A stretch of 6,734 bases of DNA from Archaeoglobaceae archaeon (GTDB lineage: Archaea; Halobacteriota; Archaeoglobi; Archaeoglobales; Archaeoglobaceae), in contig JANXDJ010000070.1 of NCBI GenBank assembly GCA_025059545.1, forward strand, positions 1 to 6,734. Reading direction: 5' to 3'. A program made the position numbers and the translations under genes. The notes beneath the pieces are model-generated. The model was given only the letters and a program-made list of their open reading frames with translations. It did no database searches and was not told where the DNA came from. Positions 1 through 5,509 of the stretch are shown here, piece after piece (the stretch's first letter is position 1; each line of letters starts with the position of its first letter).

Positions 1-410
1 ATAACCTTTCCATTAATTATTCCCGCAGTTGCCCTTGAAAGAATTGCGGAGTAGCCAATTTCTTTGAAGCTCTGCATTCTGAATATTTCTCCAAATCCCT
101 CTATTTTCTTCTCAAAAAGATCTTCGAGAGCTTCAATTGTCAGATCTTTTGGATTAAGTCCTGTCCCTCCAGTAAGAATGCAAACATCCGCTATCTGTAA
201 AGCTTCGAAAACCGCAGATCTGATCTGTAAAACATCGTCAGAAACCAAACTGTAGCTAACAGCGTTATCTTTGAAGGCTTTAAAAATCTCCTTTCCAGAC
301 TCATCATCCGCAGGAATCTTTTCAACACCTCTCAATGCTCCATATTTATTGAATCTTGAGCTCGAAACAGTGATTATTGCAACCTTGTAATCCAAATCTT
401 TTTCATGCAC
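1..410 (-). CDS. moaB: MoaB/MogA-family molybdenum cofactor biosynthesis protein (3' end off window)
   Basis: The family adenylylates molybdopterin, or otherwise assists metal insertion, in the synthesis of molybdenum or tungsten cofactor in the cytoplasm. I translated about 136 residues from the minus strand. They show the molybdopterin-binding fold hallmarks: strand VAIITVSSSR (about 10-19), an acidic DDESG at 35-39, VSDD at 56-59, the TGGTG loop at 80-84 followed by LNPKDLTIEA, and the GFGEIFRM and ILSRATAGI segments near 105-131. The family is usually about 160-170 residues, so some 30 C-terminal residues lie beyond the left edge. The chosen start is GTG at 410-408, whose G is the last base of the FEN1 TAG stop; an AGGTGG ribosome-binding site sits at 421-416. 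A second in-frame GTG at 419 is less likely because it would destroy that spacing. It is presumably co-transcribed and translationally coupled with FEN1, an odd functional pairing. Family assignment is confident; MoaB versus MogA activity is not resolved. Confidence 0.9.
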   Translation of the reverse strand, partial: MHEKDLDYKVAIITVSSSRFNKYGALRGVEKIPADDESGKEIFKAFKDNAVSYSLVSDDVLQIRSAVFEALQIADVCILTGGTGLNPKDLTIEALEDLFEKKIEGFGEIFRMQSFKEIGYSAILSRATAGIINGKV

Positions 411-1417
411 TAAAACCACCTTTCCAAAGTGAACTGAGCGGGCTTTATTTTAAGCTTTTCCAAAGCCTTTTCAACTCTCTCATTGCTGAAATCATGCTCT
501 TCGCATAGCATTTCAATTACTTTTTCTTTATTTGGCTCCTTAAACTCTAAATGGTATTCATCGCCTACCTTTGGATTAAGAAAGAAATCACGAATCGCTT
601 CCAAATTCTCAATTTCAGCATTTAAAGCTTTTAAAGCTTTGAAAACATCTCCATAAGTTTTGATATAATTGTATGCTTTTTTGGGTCCTATGCCTTTTAT
701 CCCCTCATTGTAATCCGTTCCAGAAAGAATTGCTATATCTACGAGTTGTTCTCTCGTAATTCCAAGCCTTCTTAAATTCTCTTCGAGAGTTATGATCTCC
801 GGATTGACGTCAACGTAAATATTCTTTCCCGGCAACTTTCTTTTACCGGTTATTGCCAAATTTCTCGCCAATTTTGGGCTTCCAAAAAGCAATGAATCAT
901 AATCCTGACTACCTACAAAATCCGCATCTCCTTTTCTAACCATATAAGCAGCCTGAGCTTCGCCCTCGCATGGAGCTTGGACAAATGGGATTCCCATGTA
1001 ACTAAGAAGCTTCTTTGAACTTTCGACTATGAACTCATCCACTCTCGCAGAAGCTTGAGCGTATTTCTTAGCATATTCTTCCCCGCTCTCAACAGCAATA
1101 GTCCACTTCTCCTCAGCTTCAGCTCTTCTCTTCTTTCTCTCCTCTATTTCCACTTTTTTGAATTCAGGTGGTTCACCATCGAATACAAAGATCGGCTTAA
1201 TTCCGATTTCAATCATATTGGTTACTCTGTAGAGTATTCCCGAAAGATGAGAAGTTATCCTACCTTTTGAATCCTTCAAAGGTGTTCCATCCGGCTGTCT
1301 TATTATGGAAATGAATTGGTAAAGGGTGTTAAAAGCATCTATAGCTATCTTTCTGCCAGAAAAATAGCTGAGTTCGACTTCTTCTTTCTCAATTATATCT
1401 CCAATTTCTGCACCCAT
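410..1417 (-). CDS. fen: Flap endonuclease 1 (FEN1)
   Basis: This structure-specific nuclease removes 5' flaps during Okazaki-fragment maturation and base-excision repair, working with PCNA. The 335-residue length is normal for archaeal FEN1. Visible are the XPG N domain with D27 (AIDAFN) and D80 (VFDGEPPEF), the XPG I domain with E151 and E153 (APCEGEAQAAYM) and D172/D174 (SQDYDSLLFG), D235 (GTDYNEG), and the helix-two-turn-helix GIKGIGPKKA at 239-248. All expected metal-binding acidic residues are present. The C-terminus QFTLERWF (328-335) is a PCNA-interacting PIP box. The ATG at 1417 gives the conserved MGAEIGD start, since mature FEN1 needs Gly2 at its N-terminus. A TATA box lies about 24 bp upstream, suggesting a leaderless mRNA. 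The downstream gene moaB overlaps the stop by one base; upstream is a divergent TatD-like gene. Confidence 0.98.
   Translation of the reverse strand: MGAEIGDIIEKEEVELSYFSGRKIAIDAFNTLYQFISIIRQPDGTPLKDSKGRITSHLSGILYRVTNMIEIGIKPIFVFDGEPPEFKKVEIEERKKRRAEAEEKWTIAVESGEEYAKKYAQASARVDEFIVESSKKLLSYMGIPFVQAPCEGEAQAAYMVRKGDADFVGSQDYDSLLFGSPKLARNLAITGKRKLPGKNIYVDVNPEIITLEENLRRLGITREQLVDIAILSGTDYNEGIKGIGPKKAYNYIKTYGDVFKALKALNAEIENLEAIRDFFLNPKVGDEYHLEFKEPNKEKVIEMLCEEHDFSNERVEKALEKLKIKPAQFTLERWF
416..421 (-). promoter_or_regulatory. Ribosome-binding site for moaB inside the FEN1 3' end
   Basis: AGGTGG on the minus strand matches the archaeal Shine-Dalgarno core AGGTG and lies 5 bases before the GTG start at 410. 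It is made from the Arg333-Trp334 codons of the FEN1 C-terminal PCNA-binding box, so the same bases serve both genes. It supports the GTG start and translational coupling. Confidence 0.6.
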
Positions 1418-1437
1418 ATTTTTAAGTTATCTACATG

Positions 1438-1451
1438 ATTTAAAGCTTTTT
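1438..1451 (-). promoter_or_regulatory. FEN1 promoter (BRE/TATA)
   Basis: On the minus strand AAAAAGC (1451-1445, BRE-like) is followed by TTTAAAT (1444-1438). The TATA centre is about 24 bases from the FEN1 ATG at 1417, so transcription should begin at or next to the start codon. Inferred from spacing and composition. Confidence 0.6.
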
Positions 1452-1455
1452 TATA
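1439..1455 (+). promoter_or_regulatory. Candidate promoter of the TatD-like/dCMP deaminase operon
   Basis: On the plus strand TTTAAAGC (BRE-like) runs into TTTTTTATA at 1447-1455. The predicted start site near 1478 would leave a leader of about 27 bases before ATG 1505. It shares the AAAGCTTT palindrome (1442-1449) with the FEN1 promoter. A weaker alternative, ATTTATTTT near 1485-1493, is too close to the start codon for standard TATA spacing. Confidence 0.4.
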
Positions 1456-1504
1456 CTCTAAGAAGATAACTTCAAAACCGATCGATTTATTTTCTCAAGT
1501 AGAG

Positions 1505-2245
1505 ATGAGTTTCATGTTCTTCGATCTGCACGTCCATACAGAAGGACTTGGGCTTTCTGATCTTAAAAGAATGCGAGAAAGTGGAGTTTCAGGGATTTGC
1601 AGTCTCTATTTCTACCCAATAAAACCTCTCTTCCCTCAAACCATGATCGATGGCTTCAGAAGGCTTGAAGAATTCGAAAGCTTTCGATGCTCTATATTAG
1701 GCATTGAAATTTTTCCCGCAGTTGGAATTCACCCGAGATGCATTCCTCTAGACTACAAAACCGTGCTTGAACACCTTGAAGCAAACGACTGGCTCGCTTT
1801 TGGAGAAATAGGGCTTGAAATCGCAAGCGATGTAGAGCGAGAGGTATTCAGAAGACAGTTAGAAATTGCCATTGAAAAAGACACAGCTTGCGTGATCCAC
1901 ACTCCGAGCAAGAATAAGAGAGAGATAACAGAAAAGACTCTTGAAATTCTGAGAAAATTAGATTTTCCAGGAGATTTGGCAGTAATAGACCATGTGAATT
2001 TTGAAAATCTTGATTTAATTGAAAAAAGTGATTTTTGGATCGGTTTAACGGTTCAGCTTGGGAAGTTGAGCTCAGAAGAGGCGGTTAGAATCGTTGAGAA
2101 AATTGGAGGGGATAGATGCATTGTCGATAGCGACGCAGGCTTTGGGGATAGTGTTGTCACTACAGTTGCGGAGACTGCGAAAATTCTTGGAAGCGAAGCG
2201 AAAAAGGTTTGTTTCGGGAATGCCAAGAAATTCCTAGGTGTCTAA
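1505..2245 (+). CDS. TatD-like TIM-barrel metal-dependent hydrolase (archaeal, COG1099 type)
   Basis: The 246-residue protein carries the metal-ligand pattern of TatD/amidohydrolase-like TIM barrels: H9-V-H11 on the first strand (FFDLHVHTE), GIHPR with H76, GEIGLE with E101 and E105, H132 in IHTP, H163 in IDHVN, and VDSDAGFG with D208/D210 near the end, where TatD proteins have their final metal-binding Asp. TatD enzymes are metal-dependent nucleases or hydrolases, but the substrate of this archaeal branch is not established, so only phosphoesterase/hydrolase is safe. An alternative start is Met4 (ATG 1514), which would keep all motifs; neither start has a strong ribosome-binding site, so the 5' end is uncertain by three codons. 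It is the first gene of a two-gene operon; its stop is one base before the dCMP deaminase ATG. The neighbouring nucleotide gene makes a nucleotide or DNA-metabolism role plausible, by inference only. Confidence 0.85.
   Translation: MSFMFFDLHVHTEGLGLSDLKRMRESGVSGICSLYFYPIKPLFPQTMIDGFRRLEEFESFRCSILGIEIFPAVGIHPRCIPLDYKTVLEHLEANDWLAFGEIGLEIASDVEREVFRRQLEIAIEKDTACVIHTPSKNKREITEKTLEILRKLDFPGDLAVIDHVNFENLDLIEKSDFWIGLTVQLGKLSSEEAVRIVEKIGGDRCIVDSDAGFGDSVVTTVAETAKILGSEAKKVCFGNAKKFLGV
2236..2240 (+). promoter_or_regulatory. Ribosome-binding site deciding the dCMP deaminase start
   Basis: AGGTG at 2236-2240 lies 6 bases before ATG 2247. The longest open frame begins at GTG 2238, but that GTG is itself part of this ribosome-binding site, so the ATG is the better start. 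Confidence 0.65.
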
Positions 2246-2246
2246 C

Positions 2247-2693
2247 ATGAGACCAACACTTGAGGAGTATTTCATGGAAATTGCTAAAGTCATTTCAAAA
2301 CGCTCCACTTGTCTTAGACAGAAGGTTGGGGCAGTTATTGTGAAAGACAAGAGAATACTTGCTACAGGCTACAATGGTGCACCATCAAATATGCCACATT
2401 GCGATGAAGTAGGATGTATGAGAGACAAACTTGGAGTTCCAAGCGGTGAGAGGCAGGAACTTTGCAGAGGTGTGCATGCGGAACAGAATGCAATCTTACA
2501 AGCGGCAAAGTTTGGAATAAGCGTGGAAAACGCAACTCTTTACTCGACGCATTGTCCTTGTATAACATGTGCAAAGATTATAATAAATGCTGGAATAAAG
2601 TGCGTGGTTTATGGCAAAGAATATGCAGATAAAAATGGTCTTAAATTGCTCGAAGAAGCAGGAGTGGAGATAAGATTCTTCCCTTGCGAGTGA
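2247..2693 (+). CDS. dCMP deaminase (ComEB/dCMP deaminase family)
   Basis: The enzyme hydrolytically deaminates dCMP to dUMP plus ammonia, feeding dTMP synthesis. With the ATG at 2247 it has 148 residues, a normal length. The zinc site of the cytidine/deoxycytidylate deaminase fold is complete: H77-A-E79 (VHAEQNA), with E79 the proton shuttle, and C105/C108 in [16 protein letters not shown] at 41-47 is typical of deoxycytidylate deaminases. C52, C57 and C73 in the PHCDEVGC...ELCRG insertion may bind a second, structural zinc, as in related enzymes such as the T4 phage one. The start is set by the AGGTG at 2236-2240. It lies one base after the TatD-like stop and is therefore co-transcribed. 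Its own TGA is immediately followed by the stop codon of the convergent L40e gene. Assignment is strong; the exact nucleotide preference is inferred from the family. Confidence 0.93.
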   Translation: MRPTLEEYFMEIAKVISKRSTCLRQKVGAVIVKDKRILATGYNGAPSNMPHCDEVGCMRDKLGVPSGERQELCRGVHAEQNAILQAAKFGISVENATLYSTHCPCITCAKIIINAGIKCVVYGKEYADKNGLKLLEEAGVEIRFFPCE

Positions 2694-2843
2694 TTACTTG
2701 CCTTTCCTCTCCTTTGATTTGGGTCTAAGTCCTCTGTATCCGCATTTTCTGCAAGTCTCTGCCTTTATCGGATTCCTCGCATTGCATCTCATGCAGATCT
2801 TTACATTGAATAGTCTCGCTTCAGCTTCAGGAAATCTTGCCAT
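2694..2843 (-). CDS. rpl40e: Ribosomal protein eL40 (L40e)
   Basis: The encoded protein of 49 residues, starting [12 protein letters not shown], is the archaeal large-subunit protein L40e, a small basic zinc-ribbon protein without the ubiquitin fusion seen in eukaryotes. The zinc ligands are C17 and C20 (CMRC) and C31 and C34 (CRKC), followed by a basic tail ending SKERKGK. The frame stays open upstream to 2996, but that extension reads through a strong TATA box and into the divergent tRNA gene, so it is not coding. The ATG at 2843-2841 is the right start: it gives the conserved N-terminus and lies about 25 bases from the TATA centre, implying a leaderless mRNA. The stop codon directly abuts the dCMP deaminase stop, tail to tail, with no intergenic base. 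Confidence 0.96.
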   Translation of the reverse strand: MARFPEAEARLFNVKICMRCNARNPIKAETCRKCGYRGLRPKSKERKGK

Positions 2844-2861
2844 GAGTGGAATGACTACATA

Positions 2862-2880
2862 GGATATATAAACCCTTCCA
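2862..2880 (-). promoter_or_regulatory. L40e promoter (TATA box)
   Basis: The minus strand reads GGAAGGG then TTTATATATCC. The TTTATATA core (2872-2865) is centred about 25 bases before the L40e ATG, matching archaeal spacing with transcription starting at the start codon. Confidence 0.75.
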
Positions 2881-2910
2881 AAATCGAGAATCACATAAAA
2901 GATCCTATTG

Positions 2911-2926
2911 GAAAGCTTTAAAAAAA
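2911..2926 (+). promoter_or_regulatory. tRNA-Thr promoter (BRE/TATA)
   Basis: GAAAG (BRE-like, 2911-2915) is followed by CTTTAAAAAAA. The TATA centre near 2920 predicts transcription from about 2946, giving a 5' leader of roughly 9 bases that RNase P would remove. It is arranged divergently with the L40e promoter about 40 bp away. Confidence 0.65.
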
Positions 2927-2954
2927 GGAAGTGTATATGAGCATAAAAAAGAAT

Positions 2955-3027
2955 GCCGCCGTGGCTCAGCTGGAAGAGCGGGTGACTTGTAATCACCAGG
3001 TCGCGGGTTCAAACCCCGCCGGCGGCT
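2955..3027 (+). tRNA. tRNA-Thr (anticodon UGU)
   Basis: The 73-base sequence folds as a complete cloverleaf: acceptor GCCGCCG (2955-2961) with CGGCGGC (3020-3026), D stem GCTC/GAGC, anticodon stem GGTGA/TCACC, anticodon loop CTTGTAA with TGT at 2988-2990 reading ACA (Thr), a 5-base variable loop, and T stem GCGGG/CCCGC around TTCAAAC. All stems are fully Watson-Crick, as expected for a thermophile. The discriminator base is T (3027), and the acceptor starts G1-C72, C2-G71, consistent with archaeal threonine tRNA identity. CCA is not encoded. There is no intron. Confidence 0.97.
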
Positions 3028-3097
3028 TAATTAGCTTAGAGAAAAACCACTTTGATATTCTTAGCTCAAAAAATAGGAGTTGATCTAAAAAACAAAA

Positions 3098-3106
3098 TTC
3101 TTAAAT
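3098..3106 (+). promoter_or_regulatory. Promoter of the winged-helix/ferredoxin gene
   Basis: An A-rich stretch ending AACAAAA (3091-3097) precedes TTCTTAAAT (3098-3106), centred about 27 bases before ATG 3129. The intervening bases are strongly pyrimidine-rich and hold no ribosome-binding site, suggesting a leaderless transcript. Confidence 0.5.
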
Positions 3107-3128
3107 CTTCTTTCATTTTCCTTTTCTC

Positions 3129-4169
3129 ATGAGCTACGAAATATTAATGCAAAACCTTGGTTTTCCAAATTCTGAAAGGCTCAGAAGGATACTTGAGTAT
3201 TTAATGGACGAGGAAAGTGCAAAAGTTGCATCTGCTTTGCCTGGAAGCATTGAAGAAATCTCTCAGAAACTTGGAATGGATGAGAAGAGAGTTAAGGAGA
3301 TACTTGAAGATCTTTTTGTAAAAGGAGTGGTTTTTCCAAGAGATTTTAAGAACAGAAAGTTCTTCAAATTTGCAAGAGATTTAATCCAACTCCACGATGC
3401 AACTCTTGCAAGTCAGAAAGTGAAAGATATTAAATTTGCTGAGTTATGGAGCGATTTCATGAACGAGGAAGGTTATAAAACTCTTGGACAGGTTTTGTCA
3501 TTTGTAGGAGCAAAAGTTTGGAGAGTTGTTCCCGCTTATCAAGCGATAAAAGACATTCCCGGAGTTCTTCCACATGAGAATATAAAAGAGCTTTTGAAAG
3601 CCCAGAGTAAGATTGCAGTCGTTCCTTGTTCTTGTAGAAACGTAACCATGTTAATCGGACAGGGTTGTAAATATACAGACGAAAAGACGTGGCACTGCAT
3701 TCAGGTTGGAAGAGGAGCAGATTATGTGATCGAAAGGGGCTCTGGAAAAGAGATATCGATTGAAGAAGCTCTTAAATTGGCTGATGAGATCGAAAGAGAT
3801 GGTCTTGTTCACACGTGGGCGAATACGTCGAAGATGGTTGATAACAGGGTTACAGTCAACTGCAACTGCTGTGCAGATTGCTGTGAGTTTTTCCTGTCCG
3901 CAAAGTATGCTGAAGCGGGTATGCTCTCTATCATTGAGAAGAGCAGATACGAAGCTTTCGTAGATTTTGAAAAATGCACTGGCTGTCAGACGTGTATCGA
4001 AAGATGTCCTTTTGACGCTATTGAATTGTTCAAACCAGAAGGTGGCAAAAAGTTCAAGGCGAAAGTGATCCCAGAGAAGTGCTTTGGTTGTGGAGTTTGC
4101 GTTATTGGATGCAAACAGAACGCGATTAAGTTGAAAGTAGTCCGCCCCCCAGAATTTATACCTCCATGA
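3129..4169 (+). CDS. Cysteine-rich iron-sulfur protein: N-terminal winged helix plus two 4Fe-4S ferredoxin motifs
   Basis: This 346-residue protein has three parts. Residues about 15-75 are helical and end in a wing-like KGVVFPRDFKNRKFFKF, resembling a winged-helix domain. The middle (about 160-255) holds VVPCSCR (C167, C169), C180, HC (C190), a GRGADYVIERGSGKEIS motif and NCNCCADCC (C245, C247, C248, C251, C252), which may carry a further metal centre. The C-terminus has two classic 4Fe-4S sites, CTGCQTCIERCP (283, 286, 289, 293) and CFGCGVCVIGCK (318, 321, 324, 328). Such proteins occur in anaerobic archaea and bacteria as cytoplasmic electron carriers or redox subunits of unassigned partners; I know of no proven function for this type. 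It has no signal peptide or membrane segment. It sits alone between a tRNA and an unrelated helical-protein gene, so context gives no redox partner. The C-terminal ending RPPEFIPP confirms the reading frame across a six-C run at 4145-4150. Confidence 0.85.
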   Translation: MSYEILMQNLGFPNSERLRRILEYLMDEESAKVASALPGSIEEISQKLGMDEKRVKEILEDLFVKGVVFPRDFKNRKFFKFARDLIQLHDATLASQKVKDIKFAELWSDFMNEEGYKTLGQVLSFVGAKVWRVVPAYQAIKDIPGVLPHENIKELLKAQSKIAVVPCSCRNVTMLIGQGCKYTDEKTWHCIQVGRGADYVIERGSGKEISIEEALKLADEIERDGLVHTWANTSKMVDNRVTVNCNCCADCCEFFLSAKYAEAGMLSIIEKSRYEAFVDFEKCTGCQTCIERCPFDAIELFKPEGGKKFKAKVIPEKCFGCGVCVIGCKQNAIKLKVVRPPEFIPP

Positions 4170-4186
4170 CAAAAGCTTTTTATTTT
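4170..4186 (+). promoter_or_regulatory. Promoter of the helical-protein gene
   Basis: CAAAAG followed by CTTTTTATTTT begins directly after the TGA of the ferredoxin gene. The TATA centre near 4181 is about 25 bases before ATG 4206, implying a leaderless mRNA. The T-rich tract could also serve as a transcription stop for the upstream gene. Confidence 0.55.
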
Positions 4187-4205
4187 TAAAATTTATCGAA
4201 GCAAC

Positions 4206-5078
4206 ATGGAAGAGTTGGCCAAGAGCTTGAGCAAATTTTTGGACGAAGAAGACCAGAAAATTTTGAGAACTTTATCGAAGGATCCTACTGTTTTGGAAGT
4301 TTTAAAGAAAGTTTTTGAAGAACCTGAGAAGGCTGAAAAATATCTTATACTCATAAGGGATAATTATTCTGCACTCTTATTTACAACAAAGCTTGCGGAA
4401 AGAATTTCGAGATATCTGGAGAAAGAAGACGAAGAAAAGGGTCTGAATATTTTTTTGAAAGGTATAGGTTATCTCACAGAGATGAAGGATAGAAGGGCAA
4501 TTCAAAGTGTTTTTTCGCTTCTAAAAGAAGCAATAGATCGCAGACTTGCCTTAGGTAAGTTTGAAACCGCTGCAAAACTTGTAACTTCTTTTAAAGAATT
4601 CGGTTTCAGTAGCTACATAAAAAAGCTTCTTTTCCATGTAATAGAGGTTTCGGAGTCTAAGGACTTTGCAAGGGCGATTAAGATACTCGAATTGCTTCCA
4701 ACAAACGAAGATGTGCTTACTGTGAAATCATACATCCTCCTCGACTGGGGAAAATCGATTGCAGTAAGTGATCCTGAGGCGGGTTTAAGAAAGATTGAAG
4801 AGGCTTTGAAGATCAAAGATCTACCCTCTGCAAAGATAGCAATGGCAGAGATCTACGAGAGTATAGGGAATTACTTAAAAGCATATGAGATCTATTCAAC
4901 TCTTAAGAACCAGCCAGAGATCGAAAGAAAACTTTTAAGGCTTTTAATAGAGTGGGGTGAAGAGACAAAAGATCTAAATAAACTCGAAGAGGCAAAAATA
5001 CTTGCCACTGGAGATATTGTGCTTGTTGAGGAGATAGACAGGAGAATAAAGAAGATAAAGGAGCAAAGCCAATCTTAG
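4206..5078 (+). CDS. Uncharacterised all-helical protein with TPR-like repeat
   Basis: I do not recognise a named family. The 290-residue product is highly charged (Lys/Glu-rich), predicted almost entirely alpha-helical, and has no signal peptide, membrane segment, cysteine cluster or catalytic motif. Residues about 199-225 ([22 protein letters not shown]) fit the TPR consensus, with small residues, Tyr, Gly-x-Tyr and Ala-x-x-x-Tyr correctly spaced. Segments near 108-125 ([14 protein letters not shown]) and 146-160 ([15 protein letters not shown]) look like degenerate helical-hairpin repeats, so an alpha-solenoid scaffold that binds protein partners is the reasonable structural guess. The start ATG at 4206 has its own TATA box 25 bases upstream. 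The gene is separated by 36 bp from the ferredoxin gene and overlaps the convergent winged-helix gene by 4 bases at 5075-5078. Function is unknown. Confidence 0.8.
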   Translation: MEELAKSLSKFLDEEDQKILRTLSKDPTVLEVLKKVFEEPEKAEKYLILIRDNYSALLFTTKLAERISRYLEKEDEEKGLNIFLKGIGYLTEMKDRRAIQSVFSLLKEAIDRRLALGKFETAAKLVTSFKEFGFSSYIKKLLFHVIEVSESKDFARAIKILELLPTNEDVLTVKSYILLDWGKSIAVSDPEAGLRKIEEALKIKDLPSAKIAMAEIYESIGNYLKAYEIYSTLKNQPEIERKLLRLLIEWGEETKDLNKLEEAKILATGDIVLVEEIDRRIKKIKEQSQS

Positions 5079-5473
5079 AGACTCTCAGGATCATAACCAA
5101 GAACCGCTACCCACCACCACCTTGCCATGTCAACGAGGTCTTTGCTGAAAGCTCCAGAAAGAGAATACTCTCCGTCACGAATTGAAATCATTCCTGCCCC
5201 TATCAGCTTGTTTCTCATAGAATAAAAAGAAGAACGGACCATTTTTAGTTCTTCGAGTATTTTATCCCACTCTTCAACCTTTAAAGGTTTTCCAGCTTTT
5301 TGTCTTTCTTCTACAAGATTGAGAAACTTTATAGCCTTCATCGCAACCTCTTCTTTTCTGAAAATTCTCCGCATGAGTTCAAGCATTGGATTTTTAGACT
5401 GCGAGACTCTTGCGGTTGCTGTTGATCTAACGATGACCGAAGTGGCAGTTTTTGGAGCATCTTTGACCTTCAC
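5075..5473 (-). CDS. Small protein with likely winged-helix domain, possible regulator
   Basis: The 132-residue protein has no name I can give. The first 28 or so residues are Ser/Thr/Ala/Lys-rich and probably disordered. From about 30 helices follow ([20 protein letters not shown]), then a segment [30 protein letters not shown] and [11 protein letters not shown] (about 57-96), which reads as helix, recognition helix and beta wing of a winged helix. A conserved-looking aromatic tail, [16 protein letters not shown], closes the protein. The start is GTG 5473, placed about 26 bases from a good TATA box; Met30 (5386) or Met34 would be shorter alternatives and would drop the disordered tail. It diverges from the radical SAM gene across 36 bp, the usual arrangement of a regulator and its target, but DNA binding is inferred from predicted fold only. 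Its 3' end overlaps the convergent helical-protein gene by 4 bases. Confidence 0.75.
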   Translation of the reverse strand: MKVKDAPKTATSVIVRSTATARVSQSKNPMLELMRRIFRKEEVAMKAIKFLNLVEERQKAGKPLKVEEWDKILEELKMVRSSFYSMRNKLIGAGMISIRDGEYSLSGAFSKDLVDMARWWWVAVLGYDPESL

Positions 5474-5474
5474 A

Positions 5475-5486
5475 GAAAGATTTTTC
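5475..5486 (+). promoter_or_regulatory. Candidate promoter of the radical SAM gene
   Basis: GAAAG (BRE-like) then ATTTTTC at 5480-5486, centred about 28 bases before ATG 5510. It sits immediately beside the start codon of the divergent winged-helix gene. The more obvious AT-rich tract at 5495-5507 is too close to ATG 5510 to be its TATA box. Confidence 0.4.
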
Positions 5487-5494
5487 CATACGGG

Positions 5495-5508
5495 ATTATA
5501 TTTTTATC
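5495..5508 (-). promoter_or_regulatory. Promoter of the winged-helix gene
   Basis: On the minus strand GATAAAAATATAAT (5508-5495) is a TATA-like tract centred about 26 bases upstream of GTG 5473, supporting a leaderless transcript from that GTG. It lies within 15 bases of the divergent radical SAM start codon. Confidence 0.5.
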
Positions 5509-5509
5509 G

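Noticed and set aside
64..255. 63-codon plus-strand open frame at the left edge
   Set aside because: It lies antisense to the MoaB-family gene, whose motifs are unmistakable on the minus strand.
2844..2996. N-terminal extension of L40e (start at 2996)
   Set aside because: It crosses a TATA box and the 5' half of the tRNA gene, and archaeal L40e starts at the MARFPEA methionine.
3028..3128. Possible integration site or element fragment downstream of the tRNA
   Set aside because: I looked for a repeat of the tRNA 3' end or integrase-like sequence and saw none; the 101 bp hold only AT-rich sequence and the next gene's promoter.
4145..4150. Run of six C near the end of the iron-sulfur gene, possible frameshift site
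   Set aside because: The frame after the run gives the RPPEFIPP ending, which fits my memory of related proteins, so no shift is needed.
3651..4172. 173-codon open frame on the minus strand
   Set aside because: It is a shadow of the iron-sulfur protein gene: fully antisense to its cysteine-rich half, with no recognisable domain and no promoter or ribosome-binding site.
5487..5489. ATG upstream of the winged-helix gene on the minus strand
   Set aside because: It is in a different frame from the 132-residue protein and has no sizeable reading frame of its own that I can support.
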